Positions 26,773 through 39,240 of a stretch of DNA of 64,000 nt are shown here, one piece after another. The translations under genes and the position numbers were made by a program. The DNA is from Latrodectus hesperus (taxonomy: Eukaryota; Arthropoda; Arachnida; Araneae; Theridiidae). Positions within the stretch are counted from its first letter, which is position 1. Each line of letters opens with the position of its first letter. The stretch lies in the NCBI GenBank assembly GCA_037975125.1, contig CM075862.1, forward strand, positions 46,216,277 through 46,280,276, in the 5' to 3' direction. The notes under the pieces were generated by a model. That model had not been told where the DNA came from. It saw nothing but the letters and a program-made list of their open reading frames with translations, and ran no database searches.

Positions 26773-28011
26773 TTAGTTCGATTGGAGTAGATGCGTGCGA
26801 TAAACTCGGCATTGCGTTGAAAACGCTGTGTGGTTTGTGGGGTAATTGGCTCCATTTCTATTGGCAACCCAACAATTAATAAATTCCAGAAACTTCGTCT
26901 TACATTCATCTTCACTGTGGTTATAGCCGCACTTGTGGCAGACTCTTCTGTATTTGCAGTTTGAGCTCAAGTGACCATAGTCATGGCAGTTGAAGCACCG
27001 TATTATGCGCTTATACGACCTGATATAGACTTCACTAAACAAAGTATATGGTCCTTGTTTTTAGGAGTGCATGCTCTATAGCACAGTCTACTTCTAGCAC
27101 TAAGTGCTGCAGTTTATCATTTGATCTATGTGTTTTAATTTCCATTATTTTTATGTGGGCATCAGTTAGGATTTCTTGTTTGCTGGATGATAACATGCTG
27201 TGAATGTTATAGTCTGTGAATTATATTGCGACATAAAAAATGATAACCTTCTTGTGCCTTATGGTGGGTTCCTCAGTATTTATATTATGGGAAGTGAATT
27301 GTTCTTTCAGCTTGCCTTTTGTTGCCTCATTGCTGCACTGCACTTTGGCTGAGAACTTCCCCCAAACAACGTTTTTTGACCAACATCACTGTTCTCCTTG
27401 AGAGTTTTGATGTCTTCGTCTTCTGAATGTTTAATTATGATCATTGTCTTCCTTTCTTCATCATTGCGCTTCTTTTATATTTCGTTGTAGGTTGGCTTGC
27501 CTGTTTGTTTTCCTGTTGGTTGGCTTGCCAGTTTATTTTCTTGTTGGTTGGCTAGTTGTGTGCAGATTATTTATCAGTTTGTATATTTCATTTTGTAGGT
27601 TAGTGGGTGATTGTAGGTTGTCACTAATTTGCCCCACATGATCATTTATTGTTGCTATGTTGTGATTAACCACTGTTATTCTGGTCTAATAAGATGCTGC
27701 ATTAGTGGACCCAATAGATTTTGCGAGCGCATTGTTTTATAGCTTGGAAGCTAGAATTTTTTACCTGTCTTGACCGTTAAAATTTACTCCAGGTCGTCCA
27801 AAATACTAGCGTACTCGTTGTTTGCATTTTGGCTATAATCATCCTGCTGTAATAAGGAGGCAGGGGGAGAATAGTTCTCATTGACCCCTCTTTGTTGAGA
27901 AGGATATCACATGATACTTGGGGTAGCTTCCTTCTGATTTGAATGGATTGTTTCAATTGGGGGATTGGTACAGGTTAAATACGAAATGGGCTCCTGTTGC
28001 TGCAATTCCAT
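26773..28011 (-). pseudogene. LINE ORF1 (gag-like, CCHC zinc knuckles), frameshifted
   Basis: The likely start ATG is at 28011 (minus), opening MELQQQEPISYLTCTNPP. An in-frame TGA follows after about 35 codons and further stops come later. A Gln/Asn/Lys-rich stretch made of short tandem units lies at about 27480-27620. A middle part reads LTDAHIKIMEIKTH and LVLEVDCAIEHALL. The C-terminus (26773-27042) carries CFNCHDYGHLSSNC, a C-x2-C-x4-H-x4-C knuckle, followed by a second CHKCGYNHSEDEC-type knuckle. Such nucleic-acid-binding proteins package LINE RNA. At least two stops or frameshifts disable it. It ends about 28 bp before ORF2 begins. Confidence 0.8.
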
Positions 28012-28366
28012 TGTTAAAAAAGCAGTTCTATTAGTAGCAAGAGAAAATATTATCTGATTGGAAGGTGAGTAGTACTGGAGTCAAAAGCAAGATAATTCGG
28101 CAGTGACCCAGATACCCCTCTACTCCACCATAACACACACCCTACACGCCCGACACACAGACTGACTGGGCGATCTCCCATGAGTATGTGCAACTGTTTG
28201 CTTCAATGTGCTTTTTTAGTTTTAAATTATAATTACTATTAGCAATAAATTGGTCATAATAATTATAAATTAACATTATTTGATAGTAGGTTTGTAGCTG
28301 GGATTTTTAGATTCCTGTTCCCCAATAGGACGATGCAATTAAGTTTAATATGTAAAAATTAAGTAG

Positions 28367-30296
<1,930 letters not shown>

Positions 30297-30298
30297 TA

Positions 30299-30743
30299 GT
30301 TGAAATCTTCGTAGAAATAAACACTTGATCAAAATCAATTTGAAAGAAAATAATCAACTCATAAAATCCTAATATTTAAGAAAAAATTTAATTATTTTTA
30401 AGGGAAATTATAACACTTTAAAAAATTCTAAAAACAAATTATATATTTAATTTTTTTAAAGTTTCATCAATATTGCGAATAAATTGTATCTGAAATCTAT
30501 CTTATATGTCTTTTATAAAAACTTTCACTTGTGCCGATGAGTTATACTGTTCAGAAGATAATTCAAATCTCAGTTTCGGATAGAAATCAAAAATATTCTT
30601 CTGATTATTTTCAATACTATTTGGTTTAAAATTCAAATCATTAAAAATATTTTATAGTGTTAAAGGCAGACAACTGAGAACATTACAAAGATTTCAACAG
30701 TATCATTTGATTTTTAAATTGATATAATTAATGTATAAAAAAT
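30299..30743. other. AT-rich DNA before assembly gap
   Basis: No feature recognised. Confidence 0.55.
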
Positions 30744-31243
30744 NNNNNNNNNNNNNNNNNNNNNNNNNNNNNNNNNNNNNNNNNNNNNNNNNNNNNNNNN
30801 NNNNNNNNNNNNNNNNNNNNNNNNNNNNNNNNNNNNNNNNNNNNNNNNNNNNNNNNNNNNNNNNNNNNNNNNNNNNNNNNNNNNNNNNNNNNNNNNNNNN
30901 NNNNNNNNNNNNNNNNNNNNNNNNNNNNNNNNNNNNNNNNNNNNNNNNNNNNNNNNNNNNNNNNNNNNNNNNNNNNNNNNNNNNNNNNNNNNNNNNNNNN
31001 NNNNNNNNNNNNNNNNNNNNNNNNNNNNNNNNNNNNNNNNNNNNNNNNNNNNNNNNNNNNNNNNNNNNNNNNNNNNNNNNNNNNNNNNNNNNNNNNNNNN
31101 NNNNNNNNNNNNNNNNNNNNNNNNNNNNNNNNNNNNNNNNNNNNNNNNNNNNNNNNNNNNNNNNNNNNNNNNNNNNNNNNNNNNNNNNNNNNNNNNNNNN
31201 NNNNNNNNNNNNNNNNNNNNNNNNNNNNNNNNNNNNNNNNNNN
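30744..31243. other. Assembly gap, exactly 500 N
   Basis: Five hundred consecutive N. The round number suggests a fixed-size scaffolding placeholder, not a measured gap. Any X-filled ORFs across it are meaningless. Confidence 0.97.
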
Positions 31244-32454
31244 GTAACCACTCTGGACAGAGAGAATAATATGTACTGTATCAAGTCTCATATTTCAACA
31301 TTCTCATAGTCTAACTTTGCTTAAAACTCTCTTGAAAAAGTATTGTTTTTTTTTCAAATGTAGTGAACATGTTTACGCTTTTTCCAATGCATCACCTATC
31401 GGAAAAGCATTGGAACGTGAATGAAAGAAACTTTGACTTGTGTGTGTGTGTGTGAGAATGTTATAACTTGGTGATTAAAATGAATTTTCAAGTGTTCTAT
31501 AGTTTATTTGATTTATTTTTAGCAGACAATTCACGAATCCTTTTTGCATGGTAAAATATTGTACTTTGAAATTCAGTAAATAATAAATACCAATATTGTT
31601 CCAAATCCCTGTTTTGTTCGTAGTCTAATGCTTTCTATTGGAAACCATGATCCACGAGAGTTGGCTAGCTAAGCCCTTTATTATAACTAATTAAATAGAA
31701 AGGGCTTTGGAAAACAATCGTACAATGATTTAGGCAGATAAAAATAATGATTTTGTTTAATACAATACTCCTGAAGTACGTATATTTCGCTTATATAAGA
31801 CTGCAAAAAATTTTAAATTGTCTCTTGAAAAAAGGTTTAGTCATTTTCAGTTAATGCAACATCTGTTTCAAATAGATTTCTCTTTAGTACCGACAAATTC
31901 AGCCTCTCCTTTTGAAAAACAGAAAAATATATTGTTCTATACGTCGCTTACTATATATCGAAATATTCAAACAAAAAATAAGTTTCTTATATTTTTTTTT
32001 AAAATAAGGATAACGAAAACAAATATATTTTGGAAAAATTCCATTTTTAAAATCAAGTAAATCTTCGGATTTCTGAGTGAAAGCACTTGGAAGCTTTCAG
32101 TTTAGAAAAAAGAATGAATTTTTTAATTTATAGTTGTAAACTTTCTTTTTATAATTAATTATGTTAGTATATCCCTTTATTATTAGTATATTATGCTCAG
32201 TATTTTACTTTTAATTTTAAATTATTGTTTTTTATTGCTATTAAAGTTTATTTATATATTAATAAAATATTCTTTTCACTGTACATTTTAGCTTTTATAC
32301 ACAAATTTCGAAACATTTTTAATTATCTGTTAAAGAAAGTATCTTCCCCATTCAATTCAGTTACTTTGACAGTTAATATTCTATTTCATCTAATTTTATT
32401 TTTAGCATGTGTTTTCCTGTTGTTTTTGCTTCAATTTTTTTAACTTTATAATTA
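31244..32454. other. AT-rich intergenic DNA
   Basis: A (GT)7 run occurs near 31440. The 80-codon ORF 31818-32060 shows no recognised motif. Confidence 0.5.
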
Positions 32455-33927
32455 CACTGCTAACCACCATAAATGCAAAACCCTGAAGAAGGCATGTAAA
32501 TGACATGGAATTTACAACATGCAAAAGCTGAGGTGAGATATGCAATTGATTAGAATTTCAGCACAGACGCTCATCACGCGCACCTGTGGCGCCACTTCAA
32601 AGCGCTATTTAAGGCTTAGAGATTTCAATTTCGGCAATTTTTTTAACCATCAATTATGCCTCGTAGAAAATATCGATCATTTTTTGATCAAGTATCCGAA
32701 TTCGGCAAAGGAAGGATAGTGACCTACTGATATTGTGGATTATCTTTCAGGTAAATAGGAAGTCGTGTTGAATGAAACCAAACAACTGTAATGCGGATAT
32801 GTGATTGTTGTATGCAGGAGGGTACAACGGACTGATGGGTTCGATCGCATCCACCTCAGTGCACAACCTCACATGATGACAGGCAAATTGTGCGCATGAA
32901 AGTGACGGATCGCTCAACCACATCATGAACCATAGCGTAGCACATTTAGTCTATAACGCATCATCCAGTGTCTGTGCGTACCATTCGAAGCCGTTTACAG
33001 CAGAGTGGATTGTCCGCAAGACGTCCATTGCTTCGACTACCCTTGACGCAGAAACACAGATGTCTCCGCCGCCAATGGTGTGATGAAAGACGGATGTGGA
33101 TGGCAGAATGGAATGAAATTGTCTTTACTGACGAGTCACGCTTTAGTCTGCAAAACTTCGATGGTTGCATTCAAGTCTGGAGACACCATGGAGAGAGGAT
33201 GCTGAACAACTTCGTTATGCACCATCACACTGGTCCTACATTGGGTATTATGGTATGGAGTGGTATTGGTATCACTCATTCTCCTTTAGTACACATTGCT
33301 GGTACTTTAAACAGCCAGCTTTACATCTCCGAGTTATTGGAGCCATTTAATCTTCCTTACCTTCACGGTTTGCCTATAACCACACTTCAACATGATAATC
33401 CATGACCACACATGGCACGTATTTTCCAAGGCTTCTTTGTCAATAGCCAGATTAAATTGCTTCCCTGGCCGACTCGCTGCCCGAAACTTTTGCAGAAAGA
33501 AAATATGTCGTCACAGATAGTGTTCAACGATTGACCCAGATTACATCCCCAGCTGCCACACCAGATCAACTTTGGCAACGTGTGGAAACTGCTTGGTCTG
33601 CTGTATCCCAAGAATTAGCTTCATAGATGATTCAAAGTTTCTTTGAATCAATGTCAAAGCATGTGGAAGCGGCGATCTTCAACAATGGGGGCTACTTTAG
33701 CTATTGAATTTGTCAGGAATCAGACTTCACAGAGTTCTATAAATTTAATCATTTGATACTTGGTCAACATGTTATCTACAAAGTAAATTGTTCTGTGATA
33801 TCTCTTGTCTTTCTTGATATCGGAATTTGAGTGGACAGCAGTGTATTTTTATTCGAAGGAAAAGGAAAAATTAAATTAGGGCCTTAGAATGGAGAAATAA
33901 ACATGCGGACATTTGTAGTTACACTGT
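32455..33927 (+). mobile_element. Second Tc1-like DNA transposon, degraded
   Basis: The left end CACTGCTAACCACCATAAAT starts at 32455 after TA (32453-32454) and matches the usual start of Tc1-type terminal repeats. The right terminal repeat is only recognisable as a degraded 'catttgtagttacactg' near 33910-33927, so that boundary is approximate. Transposase remnants fill the interior. It belongs to a different Tc1 lineage from the copy at 28757-30296, judging from both ends and protein. Confidence 0.75.
32656..33707 (+). pseudogene. Tc1-like transposase pseudogene (second lineage)
   Basis: The ATG at 32656 gives MPRRKYRSFFDQVSEFGKGR, a typical Tc1 N-terminus, then a stop after about 24 codons. 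Helix-turn-helix remnants follow. From 32968 a frame of 145 codons reads SVRTIRSRLQQSGLSARRP, EIVFTDESRFSL (first catalytic Asp intact), GIMVWSGIG, and then LQHDNP followed by a TGA where Arg is usual (second Asp intact). LPWPTRCP comes next, after which sequence around the catalytic Glu is disrupted near 33480 (only LLQKENM-like traces). The last part resumes QLWQRVETAWSAVSQE and AAIFNNGGYFSY to a stop at 33707. Clearly inactive. Confidence 0.88.
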
Positions 33928-36136
33928 TGACAATAATTTGTTTTTCCTAATTTACTCCTTAATTAATTTAAATAAAAAAAAGACAAATCGTATTTTGAGT
34001 AATTTTTTCTATTATGTTTTTTTTTGTTAATTACAATATTTTAGCTTCATAGATGGTTCCAGTAAGAATATTCTGAAAGCCTTGGATACAAATCATCAAT
34101 ACATTTTTACAATGATATTTGTTTTAAACATTGTAAAATATTTTTACAATGTTTAATGCAAATATCATTAAAATATTTTCAGTTAAAATAATCTAAAAAT
34201 TACTGCAATACATGGCGCAAATTGACACAATTTACAATATTAAAAATAACAAATAAAATAGTGCAAATCAAATATTAAAATGTTCATTTCATTTTTCGGC
34301 CATTGATTGGGAAATACTTTCACTTTAATTTCCATATTTCAAACCAATGAAAAGAACTTTTAAACTATTTATATTATGTAACTATTCTCTTAAATAGTTT
34401 TAGTAAACATTTATTAATTTATATTTTAAATCTATCCTAAAAACAAGATATTTATTTTGAATTTACATAATTTATTAATATAATGAAAATTAAAATAAGC
34501 ATAGCAATATATAAAAAATAAAGTGTGTTGAGTGATAGAAAAAAAACTAGAGCAAATCACTATTAATCACTTTAAAAGTAAAAATTAAAGACCTTTTAGT
34601 AATAAAAGAACTAGTTGAAAAAAATTTTAATGAAATTATTTACAAAGCATTACTTTGTAATATATATTAAAAAATAAAGAATTTTTCGAGAAATACTGCT
34701 ATACATTTATGAAATTCTTATACATATTTTGGATTGATTTAATTCTTGCATATTATTTTATTACACTTATTTTTTGTACTTATATTCACTTCATTTTTAA
34801 TCGAATTTATTTTAGAAAGATAATTTGATGAGCACGTTTGTTATTAAAATACATTACATATTAGAGAAAAATTATACTAGATAGATAAGCTCTTATGATC
34901 AGATACGTGATATCGTTATTTTTAGAGTGACAAACTGCAGTTTTCATCTATGGAATTTATTAACACGACTGCTTTTGAAAAAATAGAGACATGAGCATTA
35001 TATGTGTTAGGACCCAGCTGCGAAGACTTCAGAGTGACATAATATCGTATATTCTTGCGAATCATATTCTTTTTGTGAAGCCATAATAGCTTACGTGTAT
35101 GGCAACAGCATGATGACAGACACGTTAAATATATAAAGGTCACAATGTTCTCCAAGTGAAATGATAAATCTATGGATTGCAGCAAACTGCTGGGGGTGTT
35201 TTGTTTGGTCCATGCTTCAAAGTCATGAAAACTCCACCCATATGCTTCTATCTAACTGGTAGAGCCTAACTGCGGTCTAGGTACAGAAAACATGTTAGTG
35301 CAATAATAACATTATGAAAGATATAAATTGTAAATCTTGTGAAAGGAATGAAAATTCTATCTGTCTTAAAACCCCTATGTTTTCGATAACAGTTCACCAG
35401 CATACTTATTGCTTCAAGCACGAAACGCTACTGATATGTCAATGACTCATATCTTTTGGATAGGTGAATGGCATTATCTTTTACCACCATATTTAACTCA
35501 AAAATGTCGAATGCCATCTACCTGCAGGTTAATGATAGATCATCAGTCAACACGTAAAACAGGATACCTAGAAATGATATATCACGGTACCGGTCCATGG
35601 ATAAAATGGTAACCATCCGAGGAACACACACACATCAAATCATTTTCATTTTATTTAATGCAATGTATTTCTCTCGGATTTAAATGATATTTTCTATAAA
35701 TGTGATGATATAATTGTAGCTGATAAACTTCACCTAAATCCACAGAAATGCCAATCACATTCAAAATACTCTAACCTCAAAATGTTAAGGAAAAACCGGT
35801 TTCTTTCATCGAACCTGTAAATGAATGAATCCAAAACACAAAATTGGAGTGACATGTGACTAAAACAATTATGTATTGATTTCAACATATTTTATGTTTT
35901 AGTGTATATAAGGAAAATGCATAAATGATATACAACAAAAAAGAAATCTCGGTAGAACAGTCCATTCTTCGAAAAAAGAATAATCTCAGTTTTATGTAGT
36001 GAAATGTTATAGAAACATAATAAAAGGAAGTTTTAATAAAAATCATGCTTAACCGATCTTGATTGCTTAGGTAGCCTAGACTTTCAATGCTGTCAATTGA
36101 GGTGTCGGTTATCGAAATGAGAAGACTTAACACGGA
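33928..36136. other. AT-rich intergenic DNA (2.2 kb)
   Basis: Contains a two-part hairpin at 34111-34169, listed separately. No coding region is recognised; the 83- to 87-codon minus-strand ORFs at 34922-35185 and 35882-36133 have no known motif. Confidence 0.5.
34111..34169. repeat. Hairpin with 11-bp and 13-bp stems
   Basis: aatgatatttg (34111-34121) pairs with 34159-34169. aaacattgtaaaa (34126-34138) pairs with 34142-34154. The two stems are separated by a symmetric 4-nt internal loop and closed by a 3-nt loop. The fold is long and nearly perfect but entirely AT-rich. Confidence 0.85.
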
Positions 36137-36970
36137 GTAGGGAGTTTTTTTAACTTACCTGCAGTTCTTGGAGGAAGAATTAAGGCAGCAACTTGTTTAC
36201 CAAAAAAGTCCCAAAGATTCTTTATGAAATTCAGGTATTCAGATTGAGTTGTCGACTCCATGCGTTCAAAATCAAGATATTTCTCAACAACTGTACCTCG
36301 ATCGGGTCATCAGTCAGATACCCCAGAATAAAATCATTGCCAATTATGGGCAGTTATATGGATAAAGGATCTCATTCCGATTTCTGACACAATCAAAATT
36401 CTCCCTGAAACACATGCAAGTCTGTGTGACCACCGAGTGAGACCTCTGCCCAAACCTTTTCTTCACCTTCGCAGAAACTGTTTTTCCTCGGTGTTGCATT
36501 AAAAGTATCTGGTTATTTGTTCACACGCTCTGAATAGTTCTCTCTTGGGAATCTGGTCTCACCTGTAAAACGTACAGAAGCCTATCGCAGTCTGTTCCAA
36601 GAAATGCATTCTCTTGCCCAAGATAAGCCGGCTCTTCTACGTAGTTTGGCAAGGGTAACACACATAACTGTTCCCTGTTTATAGAAACTTGTGTGGTGCA
36701 GATGACTTCTTACAATACATAGAGGATATTATTCTCACTGATGCTACAGAGTGGTTTGCAACAACGGCACAGAAATTCTCCTTTTTCTTCGGTCTGAAAG
36801 GACTATAAAACAATCTTGTTCAGGCACCGTATTTCGTTGTCGCCATAGAACATGTCTTCTGGGCACAGAAACTTCAGCTTGATATTGATTCCTGGGAAGA
36901 TTGATTATATTGCAAGACACATTTATCTCCGAGACCAGCAGTATTTATCAACTTATTTTACGTCCTATTT
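36137..36970 (+). pseudogene. Possible LINE reverse-transcriptase scrap
   Basis: The segment is GC-richer than its flanks. Around 36690-36830 the plus strand reads GADDFLQYIEDIILTDATEW, then AQKFSFFFGLKGL, resembling the RT '(F/Y)ADD' motif followed by the usual '...FGL.(I/L)...K' block of CR1/Jockey-like elements. A YFLGRLI-like piece follows near 36885 after a frame change, where a 'YLGS.I' block is normal. Stops are frequent. The upstream part (36170-36500) is not assignable. This is a weak call, based on motif order only. Confidence 0.3.
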
Positions 36971-37473
36971 CCATCCATTAAATTGCTTACCTCTTGACTG
37001 ATCGGAAAAATAGCTTTTCTCAGACTTTACGGAATCATACTCTCTGTTGTCAACGAATTTTCTAACAAAAGATGTGCGCATAATTACGAAGGCTTCATGC
37101 TTTTATATTTTTCTCACTAATATATACCTATTTTTCTGATAAAAAGTGGTAGTTTTTGCATAAATTTAAGCGAATTCATTTTTGTCATTTATATAAACTG
37201 TAAATTTATTGTTAGTATCCTTTTTTATGGTAAAGTTTCAAAAAGCATGTTTTCTTTAACTTTTGGATACCAATGTATATTTTTATCCTGGCGAGTTTAG
37301 GTGATGGTTGGAGATGAGTGGTTGCTACCAGCAATTGTGTTGCAACTTTGGTAAAGAGAAGGTGTTTATTGCTCTTCTCTCTGTTAACTGGTACTCTCTC
37401 ATGCTTAATAGTGCTTGAAGTACGAGTAAATTGAGGTTTTACGTATCTTATCCAGAAATAAAGAAAAATAAAT

Positions 37474-39240
37474 ATGACATTAACGTCGTTAAAATATTTT
37501 CGTAGGAAAAAGATAGGGTCCAGTGAAGAAATAGAAGAAGGACTTTCAGCATCAAAGAAATCTGTAGCTTTTAACTGACAAAACTATGAGCCATACTTAC
37601 AATAATTAATTAAAGCAGTTGAATACGGAACACAAAAACCACTCAGCATAGTTTGTGGCAACCAAATCTCTAATGCGATAATGGAAATGTTATCGCCGCT
37701 TCAACTTCAAGAACCATAGGTCAAATGATCCTAAGTTAAATGAGGAAACTAAGTTTAATGAGGCACCCTTGTTTAAATGAGGAAAATCCCCTGGACCATT
37801 TATTACATGTGAGGAATTTACCTTGGCCAACACCAAAAACATTTGCTATGAGGTTCTAAGAGAGGTTGCAGGGAAAAAGAACATATGCCTTTGTCAATTA
37901 GTTCTATGACAAGGCGCATTGAGAAAATATTTGAAAAGATAATTAATATACAATTTTTGAAGAGGATTAATGCATTATCTTGATTTGCACTCCAGATTAG
38001 CGAATCAATAGATATCAGCAACATAATACTTTTTTTATACCCAATATGTATTTATGACGATTTGTTATATTCAATACATGTCAATCAGTAATGGCAACTA
38101 ATACTACAGAAACAAAACTGTTCAATTCTCTGTATGGTTATCTATACATATATATTAGGAGAGTTAAAAAGATTCTTTTGGTGTCGGAATATGCACAAAC
38201 TGCCCTGATTGGATGACAGTTTTGTCTAACTGTTAAAATTAAAAATGTTGCACCCAAAAGTGATTCTACACATTGTCCAGTCATGAACAAATGCTGTCAA
38301 AAAAAAGATGTCATTAAAATTTTTCAGAAAATTACCTAATATCGTTAAAAATATTAACATTATCAAAGCACATGATTTTAATTTGCACCTGTTTGAGCAG
38401 TTTTGTGAGATGAATATAGAAAACAAGTGATTATTCTTATACATAGAAATGAAACAATTACCCAGAGACAAATCACTAATTGGAGTATTTGAATTGTGAG
38501 AACTATTGCACAAATGTTTCTAAGCAGAAAAATTACCATTGACTACATTTTTCAATGATAAATATCAGTCACTAAATTGACTTACCTATATAATGTACTC
38601 AGCCTGTTTTATATGTGTGCAGATAAAGTAACAGCATATGAAGTCAAACTGAAGTTATTGGAACTGTGAGAGAATAGAGGGATTTCGGATATATTTTACA
38701 CATTAAAGGAGATTTATGCGAATCGGAATCTGAATATGCTTTCTCCAAATTGGTGCACGAGTACCAGAATTAATTTTAAAAGAGTTCGAACGATATTTAG
38801 CAACCACAAAATACTTGTTAAAGCCACAAAATACTAGTTATTTATTAACACAACACCAACTACAAAATATTTGTTATTAATCGAACTTGTTAAAGATTGA
38901 ATTCTCGACCTATTTACAAAGAAGTCAAGTATTAGGACATGCAACTAGTATGTCTGTCCAAGAAGATCAACGGCTGGAGATCGCAAATGACCGAGGCCTT
39001 AAATCTACATTCGAGACTCGTCTGGTGGTGTTCAGTATTAATGGTGGAATATTTTGAGAATAACACTTATATCTGTATAGCCATTTCTGAACAACCAATC
39101 TATGCGAAACGGTCTTTCTGCAGTGACAGCAATTAAACTGAAACCACAGTCTTAAAACAGGACACAAACAATACATTTTAGATGTCTTACCTTTCTCAGA
39201 TGGAACCATCTTGTTACAAAGGAACAAGTTCACAAAGCTC
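37474..39240 (+). pseudogene. hAT transposase pseudogene (ZBED5-like)
   Basis: Starts near ATG 37474 with KKIGSSEEIEEGLSASKKS, then NYEPYLQ and KPLSIVCGNQISNAIM, where the BED-type zinc finger 'C..C...LSN..M' stands. Its C-terminal Cys/His part is lost. A core segment near 37980 reads FALQISESIDISNI, where the usual LDEST has Asp replaced by Ser. Further on come LFLYIEMKQLPRDKSLIGVF (normally LHTEVRWLSRGK.L.RVFEL), FFNDKYQS, then LEIANDRGLKSTFETR, LSAVTAIKLKPQS and finally FLRWNHLVTKEQVHKAH near 39190-39225. The order matches ZBED5/ZBED8/SCAND3-type hAT transposases from end to end. Stops and frameshifts throughout show long-term decay. Confidence 0.8.

Larger units (their letters stand above)
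22681..28212 (-). mobile_element. Near-full-length I-like LINE, ~5.5 kb, inactivated
   Basis: On the minus strand the order is a 5' leader (about 28212-28012), an ORF1 gag-like region with zinc knuckles, then ORF2 with APE endonuclease, reverse transcriptase, RNase H and a C-terminal Cys/His domain, then a ~400-bp 3' UTR. That order, with RNase H downstream of RT, is characteristic of the I group. The 12-mer tttttagtttta occurs at 22669-22680 and 28213-28224, exactly where the ends are expected, so it is a candidate target-site duplication. The element is GC-richer than its surroundings. Frame changes at several points show it is not functional. Confidence 0.85.

Noticed and set aside
27480..27620. 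CRISPR-like array of short repeats (gttggttggctt...)
   Set aside because: Two to three imperfect ~24-28-bp units without spacers, inside LINE ORF1 and encoding Gln/Asn/Lys-rich protein; CRISPR arrays are also not expected in a eukaryote.
30703..31309. Three ORFs of about 190 codons
   Set aside because: They are made of X residues across the 500-N gap.
33900..33940. Start of a further Tc1-like element at 33922
   Set aside because: Only a short CACTGTTGAC match with no transposase or second end; more simply the degraded right end of the element starting at 32455.
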